DNA of 64,000 nucleotides. It comes from CAZGXI01 sp964529715 (GTDB lineage Bacteria; Chloroflexota; Anaerolineae; Aggregatilineales; Ch27). Below, piece after piece: positions 52,964 to 61,379 of the stretch. Below the pieces are notes generated by a model, which did not search any database, had not been told where the DNA came from, and worked only from the letters and a program-made list of their open reading frames with translations. The translations under genes were made by a program, and so were the position numbers. The stretch covers positions 1 through 64,000 of the forward strand of contig CAZGXI010000017.1 of assembly GCA_964529715.1 (NCBI GenBank), read 5' to 3'. Position 1 is the first letter of the stretch, and each line of letters starts with the position of its first letter.

Positions 52964-54199
52964 ATGCAGTCGATTTCACCCGCAGCGGCGGGTTTTTCGG
53001 CCCGCCGCCTGCAACGCCTGGACGCGGTCATGCAGCGGTACGTGGACGAGGGCAAGATTGCCGGGATTGTCGCGCTGTTCGCGCGCCGGGGGCAGGTCTT
53101 CCACACCGGATGTTACGGCCTGGCGGATCGGGAGCGCGGGCGGCCCATGCAGCCGGACACGCTCTTCCGCCTGTGGTCCGTCACGAAGGCGATCACCGCC
53201 GTCGCCGTGCTGACGCTATATGAAGAAGGCTGCTTCGTCCTGGATCAAGACGTTGCCAGCTTCCTCCCGGCGTTCCGCGAAACCCAGGTTTTCGCCGGGA
53301 TGGAGGGCGATCAGCCCCGGCTGGTGGACAAAGAGCGCCCGATCACCGTCCGGCAGCTTTTGCTGCACACCACCGGCCTGGCATCGGGCTTCGGCCTGGA
53401 CGACACGCTGCCGGAACGGAGCATGGGTGAGCTTTTCCGGGCTATCTCCCCGCAAAACCCGTTGAATCTGGCTGCCCTCGTCGATGGCATGGCGCGCATT
53501 CCCCTGGCCGCCCAGCCCAACACCACCTGGCTTTACGGCCCGTCGTTTGAGGTCGCTGCCCGGCTGGTCGAGGTGGTCTCCGGAAAGCCCTACGATGTCT
53601 TCCTGCATGAGCGCGTGTTCGAGCCGCTGGGCATGGTGGACACCGGCTTTGTGGTCAATGCTGCGCAGCTTGAACGGTTCAGCGCCTTCTATGCGCCGGG
53701 CGAGAACGGCGGCGACTTGAAGCTGATCGAAGCGCCCGAAAAGAGCGAGCACTATCAGCCCGACGGTAAGCTGCCGGAGAACTTCCTCACGCCAGGCGGC
53801 TTCGGCCTGGTCTCGACCCCGGCGGACCTGCTGCGGTTTGCGCAGATGCTTGCCAATCGCGGGCAACTGGACAGCGTGCGTGTGCTCGCGCCGCGCACGG
53901 TCGATCTGCTGGCAGCCAACCATCTGCCGCCGCATCTGCTACCCTACAATTTCGGCGGGCAGCCGTATTACGGCTATGGGCATGGCCTGGGCGTCCACGT
54001 GCTGATGGATCATGGACAGGCGGGCGTGCCGTGCAGCAACGGCGAGTACTGGAAAGACGGCGGTTCCGGCACGCTCTTCTGGGTCGATCCGCGCCAGGAG
54101 TTGGTCGGCGTGGTCATGTACCAGCTCGACCCGTTCTGGATTTACCCGGTCTGGACACAGACAAAGGCGTTGGTTTATCAGGCCTTGGAAAGCGCCTGA
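52964..54199 (+). CDS. Class C beta-lactamase-fold serine hydrolase
   Basis: 411 residues without a signal peptide. The SxxK motif is Ser72-Val-Thr-Lys75 in LWSVTKAITAV. The second motif is Tyr191 in WLYGPSFEVA (YxS-like instead of YxN). HTTGLASG and the C-terminal KDGGSGTLFWVDP (in place of KTG) agree with the esterase/peptidase branch rather than a true lactamase. Likely a cytoplasmic esterase. AGAGGGACAACC precedes the ATG. The 208-bp spacer to TauE shows no other feature. Confidence 0.88.
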   Translation: MQSISPAAAGFSARRLQRLDAVMQRYVDEGKIAGIVALFARRGQVFHTGCYGLADRERGRPMQPDTLFRLWSVTKAITAVAVLTLYEEGCFVLDQDVASFLPAFRETQVFAGMEGDQPRLVDKERPITVRQLLLHTTGLASGFGLDDTLPERSMGELFRAISPQNPLNLAALVDGMARIPLAAQPNTTWLYGPSFEVAARLVEVVSGKPYDVFLHERVFEPLGMVDTGFVVNAAQLERFSAFYAPGENGGDLKLIEAPEKSEHYQPDGKLPENFLTPGGFGLVSTPADLLRFAQMLANRGQLDSVRVLAPRTVDLLAANHLPPHLLPYNFGGQPYYGYGHGLGVHVLMDHGQAGVPCSNGEYWKDGGSGTLFWVDPRQELVGVVMYQLDPFWIYPVWTQTKALVYQALESA

Positions 54200-54368
54200 T
54201 CGCCCGTAGAGTTCTGACCGCGTTTTCTGGCCCGCTTCGGCGGGCTTTGTGTTTACGGCGGCGGTCCGACTGCCTAGGATGAACGCAGACGTAATTCTTT
54301 TCAACGATTCTTATCCAAATTATTGCAAATCTTAAAGGAAGGTTCATCTTCCCTTAAAAAAGTGAGGT

Positions 54369-54374
54369 TATAAT
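54369..54374 (+). promoter_or_regulatory. TATAAT -10 box upstream of the 54446 gene
   Basis: A perfect TATAAT in an AT-rich stretch (54290-54375) that stands out from the GC-rich surroundings. No clear -35 at 16-18 bases. A start near 54381 would give a leader of about 65 bases. Confidence 0.5.
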
Positions 54375-54445
54375 GAGGTTAGAGATGTAGGGTGCAGAAT
54401 AACCAGCCTGTATTGTAAGAGATCTAGAGGAGGAGGAATACGCCG

Positions 54446-54862
54446 ATGTCTGTTACCATCTTTATCCCTGGCCCACTGACGATCTCCGATGTCAAGCAGT
54501 GTCGTCATTGGGCTGCCGCTTCGCAGCCCTACGCTACCGGTGATCAATTGCTGCACTATCTCTACGCAGGCTGGGAAATGGACGAAGTCGTGCGGTGCGA
54601 AACGCACTGGCTGGGCGCAGGCCGCCACATCGTGATCTATCACTTCACCCTGAACCGCGATGGCCACCGGGTGACGATGCCTGTCATCGGCACGCCGTTC
54701 GTGGATCAGGTCGTGCGCGGACCGGAGATTCCCCTGGAGCTGGTTGAGTTTGAGTCCGGCGACACCCTCGAAACGCCGTCGCGCCAACCGGTCGCCGTCC
54801 GCCGCATTCGCTTCGGCACTGTAGACAGCACGCTTCCCACCGAATCGACGCCGGGCAACTGA
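54446..54862 (+). CDS. Hypothetical soluble protein
   Basis: 138 residues, beta-rich, no membrane segment (VTIFIPGPLTISDVKQCRHW, HIVIYHFTLNRDGHRVTMPV). An unusually strong RBS, AGGAGGAGGAA, lies 10 bases before the ATG, so the protein is probably well expressed. No family recognised. It converges on the giant fusion gene with 5 bases between stops. Confidence 0.65.
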   Translation: MSVTIFIPGPLTISDVKQCRHWAAASQPYATGDQLLHYLYAGWEMDEVVRCETHWLGAGRHIVIYHFTLNRDGHRVTMPVIGTPFVDQVVRGPEIPLELVEFESGDTLETPSRQPVAVRRIRFGTVDSTLPTESTPGN

Positions 54863-54867
54863 TTTGC

Positions 54868-57800
54868 TCAGGGGGTTTGCCCCCTACCTGACGACCCCGC
54901 TTCTGCCGGAGAGGGCGTGACTCCCAGGCGCAGACGCAGCCGGCCCGGCAGCAGCGGGGCCAGCCGCGCCCGTTCTGCCGCATCGAACGGATGAAGGACC
55001 AGCAGCGCCAGCAGGTAGACGCCGCCCGCCCCTGCCAGCGCCAGCAACCCGTTCACGCGCCATAGCGTCGCCAGCACGCCGAACATCACCGCCGTTGCCG
55101 CGCCGGGCCGCCACACCAGTGTGCCCAGGTTCACCGCTGCCCGCCGATCTTCCCCGCTGACCCGCCCGCGCAGCCCGCGCCACAGTACCACCAGGAACAG
55201 CGCCAGCAGCACCGCTTCGCTGGCGATATGGATCACTGCCGCCGCCCGGTAGCCGTACTGCGGCAGCAGCAGCAGGTTGGCGATCACGTTGAAGCCCACC
55301 CCACCCACAAACGTCCAGGTCAGCACGCGCTGCTGATCCAGCGCGATCAGGGTGTAGTTGGTCACGCTGTTGATCCAGCCGATGGGGATGCTCCAGATCA
55401 TCAGTTGCAGGGCAATGGCCCCATCCGGCAGATATTCCGGCCCGCCCAGCACACCGATCAGTGCCTCGGCGATAAAGGTCGTCACTGCCGCCAGCGGCAG
55501 CGCCACGATCACCAGCAGCTTGACCGACAGGCGGAAGCTGCGCACCAGCGCGGGCGGGTCTTCGTGCGCCTGGCGGCTGATCACCGGCAGCAGCGCCGCC
55601 GACAGAAACGCCGGGATGACGTTGAGCGCGTCCAGCCACTTGTAGGCCGTGCTGTACCAGCCGACCATGATCGGGCCGTTAATGGCTTCCATCAGGATCA
55701 CGTCGATCTTGAAGAAGGCCGTCGCTAGCAGGTGGTTAACCATCAGCGGCCACGACTGCCCGACCATACGCCGCAGGAGGGAGACCTCTATCCCTGTTGA
55801 GCGGCCCAGTAAGGACACGGCATGCCGTGTCCCTACCATGTCTTGCTCCGGCATGGGGGCCGCGCCTGTTCCCTGCCACAGCCCTCTTGCCGCGCCGAAC
55901 AGCACCGCCAGCGTGATCGCGTTCGTGAGGATGCTCGCCGCCGCCAGCCCCACCACGCCCCAGCCCAGGATCAGCACGCCCAGGCTGATCACCGCGCGGG
56001 CGAGCGTGCTCACGGTGGCGATGGCGGCAGGCACCTCGGCCTTCTCAAAGGCGTAGAACAGCGCGCTCAGGCCGGTGTTCAGCGTACCGGGCAGCAGCCC
56101 GACGTAGAACAGCGCCATCGCCACGATCCCAGCTATCTCCAATGGCGGCTCCACGAACGTCTGCCGCACCAGCAGGAACGCGACCAGCAGCGGGATGCCC
56201 AGCGCCACCAGCCCCAGCCGCAGCGCGGAGGTATTCAGCAGGTAGCGCGCCGCCTGCGAGCGGTCGCGCGCCACCTCGCGCGTTAGATAGGTGTTCAGGC
56301 CGAAGTTGGTCAGAATATCGAACCACTGGAAGACGACGATGGCGTAGTAGTAGACGCCCGCGTCCCCTGGCCCCAGAATGCGCAGCATCACGAAGGCCAG
56401 CGCGAAGTCGATGCCCTTGTTGAACAGGTTGGTGACGATGGGCGTGACGCTGTTCTTTGCCAGCCGCCGCATCGTGCTCGCCTCGCCTTCATCTCGCCCG
56501 GTGACAAAGGTCCGCCACAGCCACACCCCCAGCCCGAACAGGATCGTCACGGCAGCGATGAAGCTCAGAAACGCTCCCACCTGGAAGCTGGCCGGGCTGT
56601 AGACGAAGCGCACGGTCCAGGACGCCGAGAGTTCGACGCCGCTTTCCGCATAGTGCGCTGCCAGGTCGGTGGGATCAAGCCGCACGCCCCGAAAGTTGCC
56701 ATTGACCAGCACAACCGGAACCTCGTGCTCGGCGTCGTCGGCTGCGCCCTGCGGTCGGACGAAGGCGCGCCAGCCGGGGAAATGGCTGTCTGCCAGCACG
56801 AGCCACATCGGGCCGTCGAGGGTCGCGTCCACGAAGACCTCGCGGCTGCCGTAGTGCGTGATCGCCGCCGGGACGGGGTCCGTCGGGGCAAGGCATGTTT
56901 CGTCCCGGCATCCGTCGGATTGTTCTGGCGCGTAGACTAGCAGCGCGCGGCGCGGATCGATTTGCTGCACGAGGTCTGCAAACGGCGTTTCATCGCCATA
57001 GTACACCGCCGCCGACTCCGGCAGTATGTAGGCGCGCGGCAGGACATCGCTGTTCGCGTAGATGCGCAGCCCGCGATCCTCGAAAGCCAGTTCCCAGCCG
57101 GGCCGCGCGATGGTTTCCAGCGTCGCCACGTAGCGCACGTTGAGCACATCCAGCAGCGGCGAATCCAGTGATTCCGGCGAATCGGTGGTCAGCGGCGCGA
57201 CGCGGTTGTACTCAAGCTGGAACTGCGGCGAAATCAGCGCCATGGTGTCGGTGTACTGGCGGGGGATGATGCTGTCGTAGCCGCGCGCATCTTCCAGCCC
57301 GAACAGCCAGGGGATGTTGGCGTTGAGCGTGTTCGCGCCGGGCGCGTCGTAGGTCGTGATGCGGAACGGCCCTGCTTCCGCATAGCGATCTTGCAGCCAG
57401 GCGATGGCCGGCGGGGTGAAGTCCAGCAGCTTCGGATCGACCGCCGGGTTGAAGCCCCACGACGCTGCCATCAGGTCTAGCGCAATCACGATCACGGCCA
57501 GGGCTTCCCACACCGGTCGCCCGCCCAGGCGCTTCGGCAGGTAGATCGGACAGCGGCTGACGCGCATCACCGCGCCGGACGCTATCAGGAACAGCCCCAG
57601 GAGGAGCACATTGGGGAACTGGTAGCTGTAAAACGCCCGCGCGTCCGGGAAGGCGGTGTCTGCCAGCGCGAGGCCACGAAAGATGCGGTCGATCAGCGGT
57701 TCGATCTGCGCGTAAAAGACCCGGCTCAGCAGCAGCGCCGCCAGCAGCGCGATCCCGGCCCAAAAGAGCGTCCAGCCGAGCCGCCGCGCCGATGTGTCGG

Positions 57801-59328
57801 CAAAAACATCCTTTGGAGAAAGGTCTGGTAGGGGCACAGCATGCTGCGCCCCTACGGGATCGCCGTCGGATGGGGCGTCATCCCGTTGCCGCGAGCGCGC
57901 CAGCGCATCCGCACCGAAGCCCGCCAGCGTCGCCACGCACAGCGTCAGTGGGAACACCCACCGAAAGGGCGAGTGAAGCTGGTTGATGCCCGGCAGCAGG
58001 GTGTAGAGCACGGCATAGGTCGGCAGGCCGAAGATGAAGGTCAGGCAGATCGCGCCCAATGTGGCGAAGATCGCGCGGTAGGGGCGGCCCGGTGTGGATG
58101 TATCCTGTAGGGGCGTAGCATGCTGCGCCCCTACGCCGCGCCGTCCGAACCACGCGCTTACGAGCGCATACGCCGCCAGCGCCAGCGGCAGGATGCCCAG
58201 GTACGCCCCGCCTTCGACGTAGTTCTTGATGCCCCAGAAGATCGTATCGATGGCCTGCCCTTGCGCGTTGACCGTCGCCGGGGTCCAGCCGCCGCCGAAC
58301 AGGTCCCAATAGCCGTGATGCGCGGGATTGCCGTAGAAGTTCGGCATGAGAAAGGCGAGCGCGTGTCGGAGGGGATAGGCCCAGCCGAGAATCTGCTCCA
58401 GCGTGGCCGAGCCGGAGCGAAAGTTGCGGCTGACCAGCTCGAACAGCGGGACGAACTGCGCCGCCCCCACGCCCACGCCGAGCACGACCATCGCTGCCAG
58501 CCACGCCGCCCGAACCACCAACCACCGCAGGGCAGATTCCCTTCTCCTTGAGGAAGAGGGGCCGAGGGTGAGGGCTTCCTGCCTCCTGCGCCGCGCCTCC
58601 GCGATCAGCCGCCACGCCGCGTAAAACCCCATCACCAGCAGGATGTAGTAGGTAATCTCCACGTGTCCGGCGAAGATCATCACGCCCAGGCCGCCCGCGC
58701 CCAGCGCCACCCAGGGCAACGTCGCCGGGCGACCGCGCAAGGGCTGCGCCCGGATGGTCAGTTCGACCATCAGCAGCAGGAAGGGCAGCCACGCCGCCGC
58801 GCCGATGATCATCGGGAACACCACGCTGACGATAAAGAATCCGCTGAACTGCCACGTCACCGCCGCAACCGTCGCTCCGATCCGCTTCTGCCCCAACACG
58901 CGGGCGAAGGCGTACATGAACACGCCCGCCAGCCACAACTGGATCACCGTGTACCAGCCGTATGCCTGCGCCAGCGGCAGCACGTAGTAGATCGCGCTCA
59001 GGGGATAGAGCGTGCTGCTCTGCCCCGCCGCCAGAAACGGCGCGCCGCCGAACAGGTACGGACTCCATAGCGGCAGTTCGCCCTCGGCCAGGGTTTGCCG
59101 GATAAACTGCTTCCAGACATAGTTTTCCAGCACCAGGTCCGAGAGCAGGCTGTTGTGCGGCGTGTCCGGCGCGCCCGCTTCCGCGCGGTAGCTGGAAAAC
59201 GGCGCATACTGGTAGAGGTTGTCGGCAGGCAGCAGTGTTTGCCCGCCGAGCGTCACCGGGGCGAAGAACGCCAGCGGCAGCGCCAGCAGCAGCAGGACGA
59301 TCCACAGGTCGGGGAGGAGTTTTCGCAT
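54868..59328 (-). CDS. YfhO-like membrane protein fused to a Wzx-type flippase
   Basis: A single open frame of 1486 residues joining two proteins usually encoded apart. Residues 1-945 are a YfhO-type membrane protein: many helices (LLLALPLAFFAPVTLGG, NLYQYAPF near the start), a long lumenal part (ARGYDSIIPRQYTDTMALIS) and a final helix before WRTFVTGRDEG. Residues 953-1486 are an oligosaccharide flippase of the MOP superfamily (AKNSVTPIVTNLFNKGIDFA, GLNTYLTREVARDRSQAARY, SWPLMVNHLLATAFFKIDVI, QLMIWSIPIGWINSVTNYTL). An internal ATG at 56472 with GAGG upstream could also give the flippase alone. The coding sequence carries four in-frame repeat insertions (58536-58576, 58107-58134, 57828-57855, 55809-55836). 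Start MRKLLPDL at 59328 is the best candidate; no strong RBS. Likely role: decoration and export of cell-surface glycan. Confidence 0.85.
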   Translation of the reverse strand: MRKLLPDLWIVLLLLALPLAFFAPVTLGGQTLLPADNLYQYAPFSSYRAEAGAPDTPHNSLLSDLVLENYVWKQFIRQTLAEGELPLWSPYLFGGAPFLAAGQSSTLYPLSAIYYVLPLAQAYGWYTVIQLWLAGVFMYAFARVLGQKRIGATVAAVTWQFSGFFIVSVVFPMIIGAAAWLPFLLLMVELTIRAQPLRGRPATLPWVALGAGGLGVMIFAGHVEITYYILLVMGFYAAWRLIAEARRRRQEALTLGPSSSRRRESALRWLVVRAAWLAAMVVLGVGVGAAQFVPLFELVSRNFRSGSATLEQILGWAYPLRHALAFLMPNFYGNPAHHGYWDLFGGGWTPATVNAQGQAIDTIFWGIKNYVEGGAYLGILPLALAAYALVSAWFGRRGVGAQHATPLQDTSTPGRPYRAIFATLGAICLTFIFGLPTYAVLYTLLPGINQLHSPFRWVFPLTLCVATLAGFGADALARSRQRDDAPSDGDPVGAQHAVPLPDLSPKDVFADTSARRLGWTLFWAGIALLAALLLSRVFYAQIEPLIDRIFRGLALADTAFPDARAFYSYQFPNVLLLGLFLIASGAVMRVSRCPIYLPKRLGGRPVWEALAVIVIALDLMAASWGFNPAVDPKLLDFTPPAIAWLQDRYAEAGPFRITTYDAPGANTLNANIPWLFGLEDARGYDSIIPRQYTDTMALISPQFQLEYNRVAPLTTDSPESLDSPLLDVLNVRYVATLETIARPGWELAFEDRGLRIYANSDVLPRAYILPESAAVYYGDETPFADLVQQIDPRRALLVYAPEQSDGCRDETCLAPTDPVPAAITHYGSREVFVDATLDGPMWLVLADSHFPGWRAFVRPQGAADDAEHEVPVVLVNGNFRGVRLDPTDLAAHYAESGVELSASWTVRFVYSPASFQVGAFLSFIAAVTILFGLGVWLWRTFVTGRDEGEASTMRRLAKNSVTPIVTNLFNKGIDFALAFVMLRILGPGDAGVYYYAIVVFQWFDILTNFGLNTYLTREVARDRSQAARYLLNTSALRLGLVALGIPLLVAFLLVRQTFVEPPLEIAGIVAMALFYVGLLPGTLNTGLSALFYAFEKAEVPAAIATVSTLARAVISLGVLILGWGVVGLAAASILTNAITLAVLFGAARGLWQGTGAAPMPEQDMVGTRHAVSLLGRSTGIEVSLLRRMVGQSWPLMVNHLLATAFFKIDVILMEAINGPIMVGWYSTAYKWLDALNVIPAFLSAALLPVISRQAHEDPPALVRSFRLSVKLLVIVALPLAAVTTFIAEALIGVLGGPEYLPDGAIALQLMIWSIPIGWINSVTNYTLIALDQQRVLTWTFVGGVGFNVIANLLLLPQYGYRAAAVIHIASEAVLLALFLVVLWRGLRGRVSGEDRRAAVNLGTLVWRPGAATAVMFGVLATLWRVNGLLALAGAGGVYLLALLVLHPFDAAERARLAPLLPGRLRLRLGVTPSPAEAGSSGRGQTP
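55809..55836. repeat. 28-bp palindrome in frame inside the flippase half
   Basis: GTAAGGACACGGCATGCC with right half GTGTCCCTAC. Read on the coding strand it gives VGTRHAVSL at about residues 1165-1173, between LWQGTGAAPMPEQDM and LGRSTGIEVS. Confidence 0.85.
57828..57855. repeat. 28-bp palindrome in frame inside the YfhO half (second)
   Basis: GTAGGGGCACAGCATGC with right half TGCGCCCCTAC; translated as VGAQHAVPL at about residues 492-500. Confidence 0.85.
58107..58134. repeat. 28-bp palindrome in frame inside the YfhO half (first)
   Basis: GTAGGGGCGTAGCATGC with right half TGCGCCCCTAC; translated as VGAQHATPL at about residues 399-407, in the loop after a transmembrane helix. Confidence 0.85.
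58536..58576. repeat. CTTCTCCTTGAGGAAGAGGG element in frame inside the YfhO half
   Basis: On the coding strand CCCTCACCCTCGGCCCCTCT then TCCTCAAGGAGAAGGG, translated as ALTLGPSSSRRRES at about residues 252-265 in a cytoplasmic loop. The element resembles the CTCACCC...AAGGAGAGGG repeats common in repeat-rich genomes of this kind; it is a single copy in this window. Confidence 0.6.
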
Positions 59329-59514
59329 GGAGAGGCTACTCGCTTGGGGATTCCGACGGTACACAGATAACGCAGGTTGCGCGGACAATCACGGAAGAAA
59401 TCGGCTTGAAAGGTGAAAGCGCAGGATCATGGTCGGACGTCTGAGATTCCAATCTCAGGCTGCGCCAGACAAAGTCTACCCCAGTAGGCTGGGGAGTCCT
59501 GGATGTGAGGGCAT

Positions 59515-59569
59515 TTGCAGTCCACTTGAGTGGACTTTTCACCTGTAGCCGGGGACTTGAGTCCCCGGC
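59515..59569. repeat. GTAG-hairpin repeats
   Basis: CAGTCCACTTGAGTGGACT, then GTAG (59545-59548) and CCGGGGACTTGAGTCCCCGG (59549-59568). It fills most of the spacer between the fusion gene start and DinB, where no gene is seen. Confidence 0.8.
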
Positions 59570-59617
59570 GGCAGCCATCATCACACGATACCCTCGGCAC
59601 ATTGGTCCGCACCACGT

Positions 59618-60112
59618 TCAGCCGATCCCGTCGGTGTCTTCGCTCGGCAGGCCCAGCAGCCGCGCGATGTGCGCCAGGTGATCCAGTTCGTGCGCCGTGA
59701 CGGACATCAGCAGGTCCAGGATGCCCACTTCCCCGGCTTCGGGGTGGAACGCCCGCCGCCCCCAGTCCGAGTCAGTGCGGGCGCGCAGCCAGTCCAGAAA
59801 GGCGCGGCGCGTTTGCAGGAACGACCGGAAGACCTCGTCAAGCTGCTGGTCGGCGTAGTTGCGCTCCGTCACCAGGGCATTCTGGTCGTAGACCTTGAGC
59901 GTGGGATGATCCTGTTCGACGATCTGTTGCGCGCGCTCGAAGTTGATCGCGCCGAAGTCGCGCAGGTGGCAGATCACATAGAGCACGTTCCAGCCGCCTT
60001 CGTCGGCGGCGGCCAGGGCGCGCTCTTGGGTGACGCCTTGCAGCAGTGCGTCCATCACGACGGGCGTTTTGCTCAGCGAACGGATCAGGCGATCCGGAGT
60101 AATCATCGTCAC
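59618..60112 (-). CDS. DinB-like four-helix metalloenzyme-fold protein
   Basis: 164 residues of the DinB/YfiT superfamily. The metal triad is visible: His in YVICHLRDFGA and two His in TAHELDHLAHIARLLG. Members include thiol-dependent S-transferases and damage-inducible proteins; substrate unknown. The GTG at 60112 is preferred because GGAGGG lies 7 bases upstream, whereas the ATG two codons later has poorer spacing. Confidence 0.85.
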   Translation of the reverse strand: MTMITPDRLIRSLSKTPVVMDALLQGVTQERALAAADEGGWNVLYVICHLRDFGAINFERAQQIVEQDHPTLKVYDQNALVTERNYADQQLDEVFRSFLQTRRAFLDWLRARTDSDWGRRAFHPEAGEVGILDLLMSVTAHELDHLAHIARLLGLPSEDTDGIG

Positions 60113-60184
60113 GGCAGTACCCTCCACATGGGGAAAAGAGATTTTTTGCCGCGCGGCGAACCGCACAGCCTGGCCAGAAAAATT

Positions 60185-60212
60185 GTAGCGGCGGAAGGCC
60201 CCCCGCCGCTAC
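60185..60212. repeat. GTAGCGGCGG palindrome
   Basis: GTAGCGGCGG and CCGCCGCTAC form a 10-bp stem with an 8-base loop, again starting with GTAG. It lies between the polyprenol-phosphate mannose synthase stop and the DinB start. Confidence 0.75.
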
Positions 60213-60241
60213 TTTTCGTTCTCCAACCGACCTTTGCGCCA

Positions 60242-61009
60242 TCACACGGCGCGCACGCCCGGCAGCGATACCCGGTCGGCGGGCTTGAGGCCATGATGGC
60301 GCCAGAGCACTTGCCAGACCCGGAGTGCGGCCTCGATCTGAATCTTCAGGCTCATCTTGCTCGTCCCTCGGCGGCGCTCCGCAAAGTGGATCGGCACTTC
60401 GTAGATACTGTAGCCGAGCCGTTCGGTCACGTAGGTCATTTCTGCCTGGAAGATGTAGCCGTTGGAGCGGATGCGCTGCATGTCGATGCCTTGCAGCACA
60501 TGGCGGTTCCACACCCGATAGCCGCCCGTCGCGTCGCGGGAGCGGGTGCGCAGGATCACGCGGATATAGACGCTGTTGGCCCACCAGCTCAACAGCTTGC
60601 GAAAGATGCTCCACTGAGGGTCAAGTGTGCCGCCTTTGGCGTAGCGCGAGCCGATCACCATGTCGTATTCCAGCGAACGCCGGACCATCTCTGGCAACTT
60701 TTCCGGCGGGTGAGAAAAATCACAGTCCATCTGGATAATCCGGTCTGCACCCAGTTCGATGGCCCGCTTGAAGCCGTCCCGATAAGCCCAGCCGAGGCCC
60801 TCTTTTTTGGCGCGATGCAACACATGTACCCGCCCCGGATACTGCTCCGTCAGGGCGTCGGCGATCTTGCCCGTCCCGTCCGGCGAGTTATCGTCCACGA
60901 CCAATACTTCCAGCCCTTCGATGGGCAGGGCCATCAGTTCGGCCAGCATATCGGCCAGGTTTTCGGCCTCGTTATACGTCGGCATCACAACCATCGGCTT
61001 CATGCGCAT
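60242..61009 (-). CDS. Polyprenol-phosphate mannosyltransferase (GT2, DPM1-like)
   Basis: 255-residue cytoplasmic glycosyltransferase that moves a sugar from a nucleotide donor to polyprenyl phosphate. Nucleotide-binding VVMPTYNEAENL and VLVVDDNSPDGTG, the metal DxD in IQMDCDFSHPPEKL, and GYIFQAEMTYVTERLGY with VPIHFAERRRGTSKM are as in bacterial DPM1 homologues. There is no C-terminal membrane domain. Near the YfhO-flippase gene, it fits a surface-glycan assembly setting. Confidence 0.9.
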   Translation of the reverse strand: MRMKPMVVMPTYNEAENLADMLAELMALPIEGLEVLVVDDNSPDGTGKIADALTEQYPGRVHVLHRAKKEGLGWAYRDGFKRAIELGADRIIQMDCDFSHPPEKLPEMVRRSLEYDMVIGSRYAKGGTLDPQWSIFRKLLSWWANSVYIRVILRTRSRDATGGYRVWNRHVLQGIDMQRIRSNGYIFQAEMTYVTERLGYSIYEVPIHFAERRRGTSKMSLKIQIEAALRVWQVLWRHHGLKPADRVSLPGVRAV

Positions 61010-61202
61010 AAATCTCCTTGCCGATCAACACAATACCCTGCCTGAGAAGGCGCAGGCGAGGAAAGGCTTAGTAAAGCCTTAAAATCACTATACCCGGCAT
61101 TGAAGGGATCGGCAAGGGAAGGTCGCCGCGCAACGTCATCCGTTTGGCTGACGGGCATCTTGCATTGCGGTGGCTAGAGCGTGTGATGAATTTTTGCACC
61201 TT

Positions 61203-61345
61203 CGCCAGGGAATGAATTCCCTGGCTACGGGTGTAAAGTCCACTGAAGTGGACTCGGATGCCTCCATGCTGGACCCGCCCTCAGTCCGCTGAAGCGGACT
61301 TTTCTTACGTAGCCGGGGATTTGAGTCCCCGGCGTTCCTGAAAGA
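61203..61345. repeat. Four-hairpin repeat block with GTAG
   Basis: The 370-bp gap 61010-61379 has no gene. It contains CCAGGGAATGAATTCCCTGG, AGTCCACTGAAGTGGACT, AGTCCGCTGAAGCGGACT and GTAG (61309-61312) plus CCGGGGATTTGAGTCCCCGG (61313-61332). The promoter of the mannosyltransferase gene must lie between 61010 and 61200 but is not recognisable. Confidence 0.8.
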
Positions 61346-61379
61346 CTCTGCGCGCAAGGTTCTGTACATCTCCTGGCAT

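Noticed and set aside
59336..59602. 88-codon open frame on the minus strand
   Set aside because: Made of hairpin-repeat DNA upstream of the fusion gene; no RBS.
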